Below, one piece after another: positions 44,223 through 55,154 of a stretch of 64,000 nucleotides of DNA (the first letter of the stretch is position 1; each line of letters starts with the position of its first letter). The notes under the pieces are model-generated. The model searched no databases and was not told where the DNA came from. It saw only the letters and a program-made list of their open reading frames with translations. Location: contig NC_080041.1 in assembly GCF_012489685.1 (NCBI RefSeq), positions 35,577,780 to 35,641,779 on the forward strand. Direction: 5' to 3'. Source of the DNA: Lotus japonicus (taxonomy: Eukaryota; Streptophyta; Magnoliopsida; Fabales; Fabaceae). The translations under genes and the position numbers were made by a program.

Positions 44223-44455
44223 TTTTGTTTTTCGTGTTGCTTCTGGTTAATTTGGTTGTGTAACCTGTTAAATGATTGTCATGGATTTTTTATGTACCAT
44301 TACATGCTTCGGATTATTTATGTCGTAGTTGTTACAGTTTTTTTCATTATAAGAGTCATAATATTAAGACTAAAAATAGAAAACATGTAAATAAAAAGAG
44401 TCATAACATAAAGAGTCTCATAACATAAAGAGTCTCATATACAAGAGTAATAAAA

Positions 44456-46721
44456 TCACTCTCCCCGACCCCGACCCCTACGACCTCCTCTAGGTCCACG
44501 AGCTCTACCTCCACGAGCACCCTCTCCAGGATCACCCTCTCCACGAGCTCTGCCTCCACGGGCTAGAGCTCCACGGGGTTTGCCTCCACGAGCTCTGCCT
44601 CCACGAGCTCTGCCTTCCGCAGTTGCGGCTCCTCGAACAGCAGCAAAGGCAACTCCCTGGGTACCAACGAAGGAACTCCGTCGAAAAAGTTTGTGCGCCC
44701 TATCAGTGAGGAGTCGGGCCTGTGTGCTTTCTGCAAGAGCACCTGACACCTCCAGTGACTGCTCCAACAACTCCACACCCCTACGGACAACAGTCTGCAA
44801 AAAATAATATACAAAAAAATGTCATTAACAAAAATCACAATTGAATGGATAAAAATAATATACAAGTTTAGAATCCAAATCCAAACTTACCACAACACTG
44901 AACTCCTCCCTCCTATCGTCAGGGATGATGAACAGATGTGACACTCTGCTATACCACCTCATGTAACCCTCCACCGCCTCTCCCGGATATGTAGCAGGGA
45001 TCCCCTGAGGGCGTAGGTGCGGCTCAAAGTCAGCATAGGCAGCATCTGCGGTCTCAGCAAGGGACCCCGTTGTCTGGATCTCAGAGGGGTGTCGAGGGAT
45101 ATCCTGTATGGAGCCAAACTGGCGCATAACCCTCTCTGGTAGATGTCGGCTCACAGACCGGCCGTAAGGTGTTCTGATGTAGCCAGAATAGAGGGCCCTG
45201 GGATCCCGCGGTCGATGAGCCCGATGGTCCTCAAATGGGGTCCATATGATGTCATCCACTGTAAGCTCATCGAGCATGACTCGTCTCTCATCTAGTCCGG
45301 CATGCCTGATCCGAGACGTGGACCACTGCTGCGCCTTAGGCTGGTCCTGTCAGTAGTCCGGTACCTCCCTCCTGATAATGACGCGGTCGGATATGTACTC
45401 ATATGCCCATGACAGCAAGAGCGAGGTGAACCCTCCCATCTGGGCTGTCTTCCTGCGGGATGCACGACTAAGCTGGTCGTACAACGTAGCCAGCACAATC
45501 GCGCCCCACGCGTACTCTGACACTCGACCAAGGTCCTCCAGCATCCCAATCCAGTAGACAGTCGTGTGGTATCCCCCGCTCTTGCTGGCAAAGAACGTCG
45601 CACCATGCTGGTTCACCAGCCAAATCCGGGCAGCATCCGCATACCGGTGCTCTACAATGAAATGAATTAAGTTAATAGTTTATAATAATACGCTCAAAAT
45701 AAATACAACTTAATAAAGTAATGATTAAGACATACCCGTCAAAGCAGAATCATACATGGCCTGCAACGTAAAGAACCGAATAGTCTGGCCATTTGTCGCA
45801 TCAAACTCCACAAGATAATCAGTGGTGGATCCTCCCATCAGCTGGGCGCAGAGCGCTGCACACTCATCTCGCTCCCCCCTGCCCGGCGTGTAGAACCTCG
45901 ACCCCATGGGGAGATGGAGAAGAGCCGACACGTCGTCTAGGGTGATAGTCATCTCCCCGAACGGGCATGTGGAAGCTACTTGTCTCCTCATGCCATCTCT
46001 CAACAAGGGCCAATATGAGAGGTGGGTCTGTCTCCGAGTATCCGCACCAAGGTAGGTGATACAAACCCGTCTGCTGCAGCACCTGTCGAACATGTATATG
46101 GCCCTCTGAATCGCCATCACAGGGGAGGTTCCATACCTTCCCCCCAACAGTGGCCACCCTCAATGTTCGACGGTCCTCGTACCGTGGGTCTGTGCGTAGG
46201 AGTGACTGCCACGTCCAGGGAGCCTTGTGATCGGCATAATGCGCCATAAGCGACAAGTCATCAGGCCCCCTGGAAACGGTGCCACCCTCTGGATGAGGTC
46301 ATCAACACCGCCCCTGTGCCACCTCCTCTGGCACGACATCAGCAGCATCAAGCTCCTCCTGAAGAATAAGCTCCTCCTCACTAGATGTCTCATCGCTAGA
46401 TGCAGAAGACTCATCGCCAGATGTCTCCTCCCTGGAAGGCTGCTGAGGAGTGGTATGAGGACATAACTCAATCATCGGAGACGGTAGAGAAGGATCCAGC
46501 GTAGCATCAGAAGACTCTCCCCTCGTAGACGCCACAGTAGCAGCCGCAGCCGAAGCTGAAGAATCTACCATGGGCGACGGCATAGTAGCACCCGGAGCTG
46601 AAGACTCTACCGCCTGAGTGGCTGCACAATGGTCGCCGCGCCGGGTAGAAGCATGCAAGCGCTGATGTCGATCCTCTGCATCCTCACTAGTAGAAGATCG
46701 AGACCTCGTCCCGCCCTTCAT
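44456..46721 (-). pseudogene. Plant mobile domain (PMD) protein gene, broken
   Basis: Minus strand, ATG at 46721, exons 45736-46721, 44891-45651 and 44456-44794 with good borders. An acidic Ser-rich N-terminus is followed by the PMD (aminotransferase-like) domain. Its motifs are WHEETSSFHMP, FGEMTITLDDVSALLHLPM and EYAWGAIVLATLY, then LDELTVDDIIWTPFEDHR. The tail is Gly/Arg-rich (RGGRARG repeats). Related Arabidopsis proteins (MAIN/MAIL1) keep genome stability and silence transposons, and PMD genes are often carried by transposons (family knowledge). Frameshifts near 46275-46330 and 46000 and a TGA at 45350-45352, probably a changed Trp codon, break it. A leader intron ends at 46730. Confidence 0.8.
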
Positions 46722-47616
46722 TCTCGCTACCTACGCAAAGCAAACAAATTTAGTAGCATTAACATCAAATTTTATCAATTATTTCAATATGAACTATTCA
46801 ATATTCAACTATCTAATAAGCTCCGAATTCTCAAAACAGTTAATTCCCATTAGCTTTGAACAACTTGAACAATTACAACTTGAACAAACATCGCTCATAT
46901 AGCAACTTGAACAAACAACCCTATAAATCATTTTCCATTATCAAAATCAACTTGAACAAACCCATAAACAAAATCATTTTCCATTATCTGGCTTAATGAA
47001 CAAACAACTAAGCAATTTGAAAATAAAATCTGGCTTAATGAAAAACGGAAAATCATTTTCCATTAACAAAACGGAAAATCATTTTCCATTATCAAAACGG
47101 AAAATGGTTTTTCGAATTTACAGAAACCCACTCGTGCCCCACTCGTGCCCATACTCGTTTCATGCAATATCAGTCAACAAAACCTACCTCTAATCATCAA
47201 TCAACTACCCTAGTGTTCAACATTCACCTAATTTAATCTTAAAATGTGAGAATCAATGAAAATCAAAACTTACCTTTTGAATGTAATGGAATGGGAGTTC
47301 TGGATCTTTGAGGGAGCTTTGATGATGATGAGACCGGAGCTTTGAGGGAGATTACAGTATGGAATGCAAGTTTGGGAGAGATTTGGGGAGGGAGAGATTT
47401 GGAGAAGGAGCGATTTGGGTAGGGAAATGGGTTTTGAACATATGGGTTTCAAAACCCCTCTGTCGTTGTTATAAGTTTAAATAGCAAACGGCAAATGATT
47501 TCCCGTTATGGGAACAGTTTATCATTTACCGTTTTAATCAGGAGGGTGTTCCGGTAATTTCCCCACTTTAAGTGGGGCGGGGAGCCTAAGGGGTGGGTGT
47601 TAAACCCAAATCCCCT
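46722..47616 (-). promoter_or_regulatory. Leader, promoter and right end of the large MULE
   Basis: On the minus strand a TATA-like tatttaaac lies near 47472-47480. A leader exon follows and ends in a donor caaaag|gtaagt near 47275; the acceptor gcgtag is next to the PMD ATG. Motifs aaaatcattttccatt at 46924, 46973, 47047 and 47070 and atgatttcccgtt / atcatttaccgtttt at 47490 and 47515 mirror the left-end array. The inverted terminus ends at 47616. Confidence 0.5.
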
Positions 47617-47886
47617 ATTTGAGTGAACATATAAGTGTTTTCTCTGTTTGATAATATTTAGTTATTTACAACTTTGCCATTACTGAAAAGAGGCAGTGTG
47701 TTTTCTGTTTTGGAGAGAGAAAAACAAAACTACTTTTACCTGTTTCCATTTTTCAGTTTTTAGAAAGCAAAATTGAGAACAGATTTTAGAATTGAAAACA
47801 GATTTTTTACTACCTAAGCAAGTTTTTCAGTTTTTTAATTTTTAAAAACTGAAAACAGTTTTTTAAAAGGGTTATCAAACAGGCCC

Positions 47887-48194
47887 GTAGTTTCAGTATC
47901 CTCAGGTCGTAGAAAATTACTTCAATACTTGTGGTTAAAAAAAATGATTTACCTCATAAGTAAAATTGTTTAAAAGAAATTATTTATTTGCCTATGTTGG
48001 TACTGAAAAATTAAAATGTCTAAGTTTTAAAAGAGTGATTCTTATTGTAAATGAACCTTGAAGTTTTCTAAAAAATGGTTTAGTATTGAAAACTACGGAA
48101 GTGATCACTTTTGTTCAAATTGTATTCGAGCACGTATAGAGTAAAATGGCAAAATTCAAGTAGGATGAGTTGGCTAAGTGTTACTATCAAATTT
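47887..48194. other. Intergenic, nothing identified
   Basis: AT-rich; no gene or clear repeat besides a resemblance to the left flank of the Harbinger element. Confidence 0.3.
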
Positions 48195-48197
48195 TAA

Positions 48198-48488
48198 GGG
48201 TATGTTTGATTGCAATTTTGTAAATCTTTTCTGTTTTTAAAAGTTAAAAAATTTAAAAAACCTGTTTATCACCCTGTTTTCATAAATTGTTTTTAAAAAC
48301 AGTTGTAATTTTCAGTTTTAAAAATTAAAATACGAGGACAGCTAAAAATTATTTTCTGTTTTTTTTTTAGTTTTTAAATTACAGTTTCTTTAATATTGAA
48401 AAACCGCTCATTCAAACAGCTTTCCTTTTAACAGTTTTTAAAAATAGTTTTTAAACACAATTTTTAAAAGCTGTAATTAAACATACCC
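48198..48488. mobile_element. Tourist-like (PIF/Harbinger) MITE, 291 bp, TAA duplication
   Basis: The left end GGGTATGTTTGATTGCA and the right end, read inverted, GGGTATGTTTAATTACA are near identical. Flanks TAA at 48195-48197 and 48489-48491 match. It is AT-rich with no coding capacity. Its terminal style resembles the Harbinger ends at 37669 and 47886. Confidence 0.8.
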
Positions 48489-48491
48489 TAA

Positions 48492-49536
48492 GTATCTCGA
48501 AGATGGATGAAAAGCAAGGATCATAAGAAAATTATAAAGTAGCTAAGTGTAAAAGGAGCGTCGAGAGAGCTAGGTCCGATGAGGTATGTTGAAGTTGTCA
48601 ACACATTCTGAGAAGGACTTAGCAAAATATGCTTAAACACTTAGGTGAATTTTTTCCTAAGTTAAGAAAAACAAAAATAGACCTCCCAGCACTGGGGAAT
48701 TCGAAGTCTAGGGCCACAACCAAGATATTCCGCTCCTAGAACCCTATCTTGGAATCCTGAAACTTCGCACACCAAGTGACACGCTTCCACGTTGGAGGCT
48801 GTTATCAGAATGTGAAAGAGGCAGACCAAGTTGATGCTCAAAACCAAGCTCGAAGTACCAGCTCGAGTGGGTATGCCGAGAGAACGACTTAGATTAGCCC
48901 GTTTTCTTTTATGTTAATCTTGCTTGTAGGATTAATTTGTTATTCTGATTTTTATAACTATAAATAAGACCAATGTAATTTGAGAAAGGGGTTGGACACT
49001 AGATACTAAAACTCTCAAACGCCCACACGTGGATCACATAGACAAACGACTACACAGAGTTGATGTATATTTCTTTCAGTTATTTAATATAACTTTTTTC
49101 CTTGTTTATTCATTTTGTGATTTTTTACTGCTTTTTTTGTTGATGCATTTTTATCATAAGTCTTTCTCTTTTTCGCTTGCTAATTCAATTTTAGAACTCT
49201 ATTTTGAAAAACGAGTCACTAGAACCTCGATTACCTAAGTTATAGCCGGATAACTCGCTTTTATTTACTAGAAACCTTTGTGAAACTTGAATCTAGATTC
49301 ACCACATCCTGATTCGCCGAGTTATTCGTGAATAATGTGGAAGTTTCAAGTCCTTTTCAAGTTATCTGCGGATAATTTGAAAACTGAGATTTCAAATTCA
49401 CCGTAGTGTAAACTCAGCAAGATATCACCGGATAGCTCAATAGTTTTTCTAACATGTTTTGATCATATTATCACATCTCCAACTAAATATCTAACCATAG
49501 TGTAGAAGTATAACTAATAAGTCATCAAATAAAAAG
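48492..49536. other. Intergenic with possible LTR remnant
   Basis: A TATA-like ctataaataagacc near 48958 is followed by leader-like sequence. Earlier, GC-richer sequence (48680-48880) has the look of LTR U3 DNA. No partner LTR and no coding sequence are found. Confidence 0.3.
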
Positions 49537-49552
49537 TCTTAAATTGCTCTTT

Positions 49553-49738
49553 TTTTTTCCCAAGGTGTATCCCTACAGCCGACAGCCATGAGACTAATCC
49601 TTCGAGGCTCTGAGATCACGTTAAGTGGGTAGGCCTCTCCCAACAAATGCTTCTCCATACGCACCGTCCAGGAATCGAATCCTGGACTAGATGGTTAAGG
49701 AGTCAAACTATCTACCAGTTGTGCTACACCTTATTAGC
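49553..49738 (-). mobile_element. Full-length tRNA-derived SINE (family B) with 16-bp target duplication
   Basis: On the minus strand the A box region reads TAGCACAACTGGTAGA and the B box GGATTCGATTCC, close to pol III consensus, about 30 bp apart. A non-tRNA body follows and ends in poly(A) (poly-T at 49551-49558). The identical flanks tcttaaattgctcttt at 49537-49552 and 49739-49754 show target-primed insertion. Relatives lie at 6372 and 7371. Confidence 0.88.
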
Positions 49739-49754
49739 TCTTAAATTGCTCTTT

Positions 49755-50228
49755 GAATCCATTTATTTGTGCGGATGAAATTTTCCCCATAAACACTAAG
49801 TTATCAAATCATCTAAAAAAGAAGATTTATTTTGAGTTGGAAATTGTTGTCAAAGTAATTTTAAGGAGAATGAGTTGGCTAAGTTACAAAATGAGCTCCG
49901 TTTACGGACGGTGTTCCATCCATCCTAACTAAAGAGATTTCCACATTATCTAATAGTATTAAAGAGACTCCACTGTGTTGACGAAAATGTTATTCTTAGA
50001 ATGAAACTTTTTGCTAATTTACACCCCTTTCTCAAAATAAGGTAGTTACGGCTATGACGGATCTTGAACCTATTAAGTAAGTGCATTGATTTGTTTTTTT
50101 TTATAAACCAAAGATTGCATTCAAACTTGGCACAAGGGGTGTCAAATCCAAACAACACTTTCTGGCACTTACACCAATAATTTGTAGCAGTTTTTAACGG
50201 TCATAAAATGGTCATACACAAATAATTT
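49755..50228. other. BURP copy 2 upstream region, duplicated from the 30.3-kb region
   Basis: The segment around 49955-50070 (aaagagactccact, gaatgaaac..gctaatttaca, ctttctcaaaat..ggtagttacg) matches 30345-30470 in order. It thus marks the left part of the segment duplication that carries the BURP genes. No gene. Confidence 0.6.
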
Positions 50229-50237
50229 TTTATTAAA

Positions 50238-50630
50238 GGTTTAATAGCACTTTTGGTCATTCACTTATCATGATTTGACCGTTCTAATCTTTCAAAGAAT
50301 TTATTAGCCTACAACGTCCCTCACATTTACAAACTGTTGCAGTTTTGATTTTTTGTCAACTTTCATCCAATATTTAACGGTTTTTAATTAAAAAATTGAT
50401 TAAAAAAACTAGAAACCATAAAATTGCTAATTAGAAAACATAAAACTGTTATTCAAGCTTTATTTTTAATTGATTTTTAATTAAAAATCATTAAATATTG
50501 GATGAAAGTTGATATAAGTTCAAAACTACAACGATAAGTAAACGTGAGAGACGTTGGAGACTAATAAATTCCTTGAGTGACTAGAACTGTCAAATGATGA
50601 TAAGTGAGGGACTAAAAATGATATTAAGCC
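50238..50630. mobile_element. MULE-type MITE, 393 bp, perfect 9-bp target duplication
   Basis: Left end GGTTTAATAGCACTTTTGGTC, right end read inverted GGCTTAATATCATTTTTAGTC. Inverted repeats of about 150 bp enclose an AT-rich centre. Identical flanks tttattaaa stand at 50229-50237 and 50631-50639. It sits in the BURP copy 2 upstream region. Confidence 0.85.
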
Positions 50631-50750
50631 TTTATTAAATAATTACTGGAGCACCACATGTCACTCTTAGTCTTAAGTCTCTATATATATATCTGCAGTT
50701 TCTCTTTTCTCGATATACTTTCTCATCTCTTATAGTACTTTCTTTCAACT

Positions 50751-52094
50751 ATGGAGTCTCATTGGCTTCTTATATTGTTTTCTCTCAATGTGAGCTTAAA
50801 CTTTCTGATTTCATCTCATTTTTACTCAGTAAATTGTCAAGTTATTCTTTAACAATTACTTTATGAAATGACAAACTTTGGCCTGAATGTATATGCAGTT
50901 GATGGTGATGACAGCCCATGGTGCCTTACCTGCTGAACTTTACTGGAAAAGGAAGCTTCCAGCTACCCCGGTTCCCAAAGCAATCACAGAGCTATTGAGT
51001 AAGAAACTAAAGAAACATGCTTGGTAAAATCATATTGAAATTTAATTGTCTACTAGTTTTACTTCTTCAAATTTTAGAACAGAACATTCAGGAATTTTAT
51101 GATGAAAATGTTGTAAAATAAAAGGAAATTTGGAAAATGAAAAAAAAAAAGGAAACTTCATTAATCATCTAAGTCAATAAGTTCATATTTTCCTTTTCTT
51201 TGTTTTAGTATAATACTTTTCCCTATTTTCCCTTTTTTGGATTTGGTATACTATTAGCTAATATAGTCAATTCCCTTTCATTTTAATTTAAATGAACTTG
51301 CAGGAGGAGATGTAAACACAGGGAAGAGTGTTGATACTGATACTCAATTACAAGATGAACTCGTCATATCTGATCTTGGTGCTAAGGAGATTCCATCACA
51401 AGAGAATGCACTACTCTTTTATGCTTATTATGTTGCTAAAGAGACTCAATCAAGAAGTTTCTTTGAGGAATATCAACTCCATGCCGGCAACAAATTCAAC
51501 GTGAACTTGAATAAGATAAAATCTGTTGTCCCATTGTTGCCTCGCGAAATCGCAGACCATATACCATTCTCACTAGACAAGATGAATGAAATATTTGAGA
51601 TGCTATCTGTGAAACTGGAATCAAAGAATGCTGAGATTGTAGAGAAAACCATTGGTGATTGTGAATCGCCTCCAATGGACGGAGAGGAAAGATACTGTGC
51701 AACGTCATTGGAATCCATGGTGGATTTCATCACTTCCAAGCTTGGGAACAATGTGCATGCTATGTCAACAGAGGTGACAAAGGAAACTAAGTTACAAAAT
51801 CTTTTAGTTAAAGATGGAGTGGAGAAGTTAGCAGATGATTACATAACTGTTTGTCATCCTATGGCTTACCCGTATGTTGTGTTCTGGTGTCATAAATTAC
51901 AAAAGACCAATGCATATTTTGTTCCTCTAGAGGGAGAAGATGGGGTTAGAGTAAAAGCAGTTGCTGTGTGCCACAAAGACACATCAAAATGGGATCCAAA
52001 TCACGCGGCATTCCAAGATCTGAAAGTCAAGCCTGGAACGGTTCCGGTGTGTCATTTCTTACCCGAGGGCCATCTTCTTTGGCTTCCCAACTAG
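50751..52094 (+). CDS. BURP-domain protein (USP-like), copy 2
   Basis: Exons 50751-50789, 50899-50998 and 51304-52094 join in frame to 309 residues, with the same intron positions and phases as copy 1. Order: signal peptide, ALPAELYWKRKLPATPVPKAI segment, a short variable region, and a BURP domain starting about FFEEYQLHAGNKFNVNL. Four Cys-His pairs are present (VCHP, WCHK, VCHK, VCHF) and the end is LLWLPN. It is shorter than copy 1 mainly in the variable region, which in copy 1 is longer and contains an 18-residue duplication. A TATA-like tctatatatatat run lies about 60 bases before the ATG. No break seen; both copies look usable. A polyadenylation-type aaataaat is near 52125. Confidence 0.9.
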
Positions 52095-52611
52095 ATTACC
52101 TAATTAAATCTGTCCTTGTATGCTTAAATAAATGGCAAGAACGATGGAACTTAAAATTTCATGTGACTGGGAAACGTATTGTTGCAAATGTTGAAATTGT
52201 CACAATATCTAGTTCAATTTGATATAATTGGGTTCTTGAATCTTGATTTAGGCCTTTTCCAACCACATTTATCAAACAAGTTTGGTTTACTATACTTACT
52301 GATCAACTGATGCAGAGAAATAATATAAGATCCAAGATGCATGTGAGAGGGCCTGTAATTATGTAGAAAGTACAAATTTCACTACAGAGATGCATAAAGT
52401 AATAACAGACAAGCTTTGGAAAATATAAAGCCAGTCCATACTTTCCAAAGAAGAGATACTCTAGCTAATTAAAATTGCAGAAAATCTTCTAATCCTTTAC
52501 CCTTTTAATTAAAATCCCATATCAATGGGTACTGATCATGGTATGTTTGGAAGTAACGAAAACTAGAGTATTTCCAAGCTACAGAGAAGTCCATGGTAAC
52601 TAAACTCTGGG
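52095..52611. other. Tail-to-tail spacer between BURP copy 2 and the receptor gene
   Basis: 3' UTRs of the two converging genes, no further gene. The stretch is AT-rich with no repeat recognised. Confidence 0.4.
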
Positions 52612-55154
52612 TCATGTGTCAAATGATATGGATTTTTCATCTTCCTCTTTCAATGCATTTGTCATCACTGCAACTTGACTCATACTTGGCCTATCATTTG
52701 GAGAAGCACTTATGCATTTTAATGCTATCTGCAACAAGTTCATCATCCTCTCTTCAGAAATACTTTGTGAGATTAGGAACTTGTCAAAAACTTCCACAGT
52801 CCATTCCTCTCTGACCACTGAATCCACCCATTGAACCAGATCGAATCCATCATTCTTAACTACTTTCCCTGTAAGCAGCTCCAGAAGCATCACACCAAAG
52901 GCATATACATCAGCTTTGAAGGTGGCTGCAATCGGGTTTCTGTTATCCCGACTTTTCTTACGAGAAATGGAGTCATCTTCAGCTACCATTAGGCCATATT
53001 CGCTTATTCGCGGATCCATATTCTTGTCAAACAAAATGTTACTTGATTTTAAGTTACCATGTGCTATTCCACTCTCACTGAGCTCCTCATGCATATATGC
53101 CAAAGCCTTAGATACCTTTGCAGCAACATTTAGTCTGCTTCCCCAGTCAAGAGAGTTCCCACTTTGAGATCCTGAAATCATTGAGGTGAGGACAAAATGT
53201 TTGGTTAGATTTATTCTTTGAGGCTACATTTCAATTAAGGCCATTGTTCCATTCTACCATGTCAGAAAAAGTTCTCAGGTCTGAAGAAAAATGTGAAAGA
53301 CCAAGAAATATCTCACAAAAGGAAATAGTTCAGCATAATATTGGAAAAAACAATCATAAGCAATATTTGAAACATCATCATTAAGATAGTAAGCAAGAAA
53401 TTTTTTCCCCAATTTGTAACAAAACTAGGAATTAGTATGTCAAACTAATTTTCTTTCTACTTTAAAAGAACTTCCATGTATTAGAGACTACAGTATGATA
53501 CTTAGAGCCCGTTTGAATGCAGAGTAAAAGTCACTTACACTAAATAAGCACCAAAGAGTGCTCTTTGGTCCGGTCCAAACGGGCTCTTAGACATCCAAAC
53601 AGTTAGACACTCCACAAATACCTCATTTTTCTCTCTATCTCTCTCTTCTTATCACATTACATCTATTACTTCTCTCTTTTCTCTCACTTTCTCACTCTGA
53701 GTGTTGCGGGGTGTCTGCACTATGCACCAATCATTTTCCTAGAGACTACTAATGTTAGTATGTCAAACTAGGTACACTGAATAATGATTTTGTATTTCAA
53801 ATGGATGTAATGAAACTTTGATTAGCAACTTACCATAGAGTAACATGAAGAGGCTACCATTCTGCAGAAACTCATATGCCAGAAGCTTCTCTTGCTGAGA
53901 GCAATAGTATGCGACAGGTGGCATGACAAGTGGATGCTTCACATCTGCTATCATGTTCATCCTTCTCTGAAAATCCTGCTTCGAAATTCCCCAATCCTTG
54001 ATCCTCTTCACTGCCAACACCATCCCATTGTCAAGCATAACCTTGTAGAGGCTTCCATGTTTTCCTCTCCTAATCAACTCAGCAGGAGCACTAAGCAAGT
54101 CCTCAAATTGCATCCCTCTCAGCCTCCGACTCGAAAAAAGAACAAGACCAGATGTAGTCATCCCACTTTCCAATGATGTCAACGAACACTCGGATTTAAA
54201 CCCATTCAGCCAATTCTTAGATCCATTAATGGAAATTGAAGTTTCACTAGCCTTGTTGTTATCACCACTAGTATCTTCTGCCATGTCCTTCTTTTCAGCA
54301 ACCAATGCTTTTTCTTTTGTCTGGCATTTCCTCATACATTTATAGACTAAGAAAAGCAGGAGAATGAAGCTTAGAATTATGTAACCTGAATAAATTGGAA
54401 GATCCTCACTGAATGATTTCTTGTCTTTCTTCACATGTGATTGTGGAGGATTTGGACATGCCTTTGAAAGTGGCTTTCCACACAAGTTAGCATTACCAGA
54501 AAAGCTTTCTGCATGAAATCTTCCTCTGACATCAGGAACTTGACCAGTTAACTTGTTGTTGGAGACATTGAATGCATCGAGATTCGAGAACTGAAAATCA
54601 GGAATTTCACCAGAGAAGTTGTTGTTTTGAGCAAGAAATGATATCAAGCTCGAAATGCGAGCCATGTTAGGAAGCTGTCCAGTGAAGTAGTTGTCATTAA
54701 CATGAAGCCGCTTCAAGTTCTTCAATTCAGCAACAGAAAGAGGAAGATCGCCGGAGAATCGGTTCCCACTTAAGAGCAAGTGAGTCAAGAGCTTGCAATT
54801 TCCTATATCCTCAGATATCAAACCCTGCAAATTGTTGTTCCTCAGGCTAAGTATTTGGATACTTTTCGCTACGCAAAGAGAATTCGCATCAACAACCCCG
54901 CTGAATTTGAGATTCTCAAGAATAATGTTCTTCACATATTGGTTGTTTGAGTAGCAGATCACACCATGCCAGTGATCAGTGCATGGATCAGAAGTGAGGT
55001 TCCAACCCCACATGGCATTTTTTGATCCATTCTCTGGTGCAAGTTTTTCCATGAATTTCACCAAGGCCTTCACCACCACTTGTTCCTCAGAATTAGCCAT
55101 CAGAAAAGACATAAAAATGGGAATCAAGAGTGCCCAGAATGGTTTTAGGCTCAT
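52612..55154 (-). CDS. LRR receptor-like pseudokinase (LRR-III type)
   Basis: Minus strand; exons 53834-55154 and 52612-53171 join in frame to 626 residues. I chose the second ATG (55154) because it is followed at once by a hydrophobic signal peptide. Then come an LRR N-cap (W.LTSDPCTDHWHGVIC), about five leucine-rich repeats, a membrane segment (YIILSFILLLFLVY, about residues 255-275), a Ser-rich juxtamembrane stretch and a kinase fold. The VAVK-type Lys is kept (LAVKRIKDW). The catalytic loop reads HGNLKSSN instead of HRDLK..N, and the metal-binding site reads SEYG instead of DFG, so catalysis is not expected. Many LRR-III members are such inactive receptors that signal by binding partners (family knowledge). 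Plasma-membrane location inferred. The 662-bp intron carries a tiny MITE. Confidence 0.9.
53505..53586. mobile_element. 82-bp Tourist-like mini-element in the receptor intron
   Basis: Inverted ends GAGCCCGTTTG and CAAACGGGCTC (11 of 11) are flanked by TTA at 53502-53504 and 53587-53589. The 3-bp TTA duplication and GCCCGTTTG ends fit PIF/Harbinger-derived MITEs. Confidence 0.65.

Larger units (their letters stand above)
39181..47616 (+). mobile_element. Large multi-gene MULE, degenerate
   Basis: Both ends start aggggatttgggttt and continue as an imperfect inverted repeat of about 45 bp (ccttaggctcc..gcccc). The inside holds four modules: FAR1-type MULE transposase with OTU-like tail (39924-42994, plus), an HROB-like gene (43465-44222, plus) and a plant-mobile-domain gene (44456-46721, minus). 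All are broken, so the copy cannot be autonomous now. Subterminal regions on both sides are full of an AATGATTTACCGTTTT-like motif. I find no matching target duplication (flanks acctatttt and atttgagtg), consistent with age. It is inserted in a Harbinger element, so it is the younger of the two. Confidence 0.75.
37669..47886 (-). mobile_element. PIF/Harbinger-type element with a nested MULE
   Basis: Left end GGGCATGTTTGTTAACCC and right end (minus strand) GGGCCTGTTTGATAACCC are inverted copies with the GGGC.TGTTTG start usual for plant PIF/Harbinger elements. The neighbouring trinucleotides are TTA on the left and GTA on the right, a decayed 3-bp duplication at best. Only the last part of a Harbinger transposase remains (38139-38456). 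An 8.4-kb MULE (39181-47616) is inserted between; without it the element would be about 1.8 kb. Confidence 0.7.
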
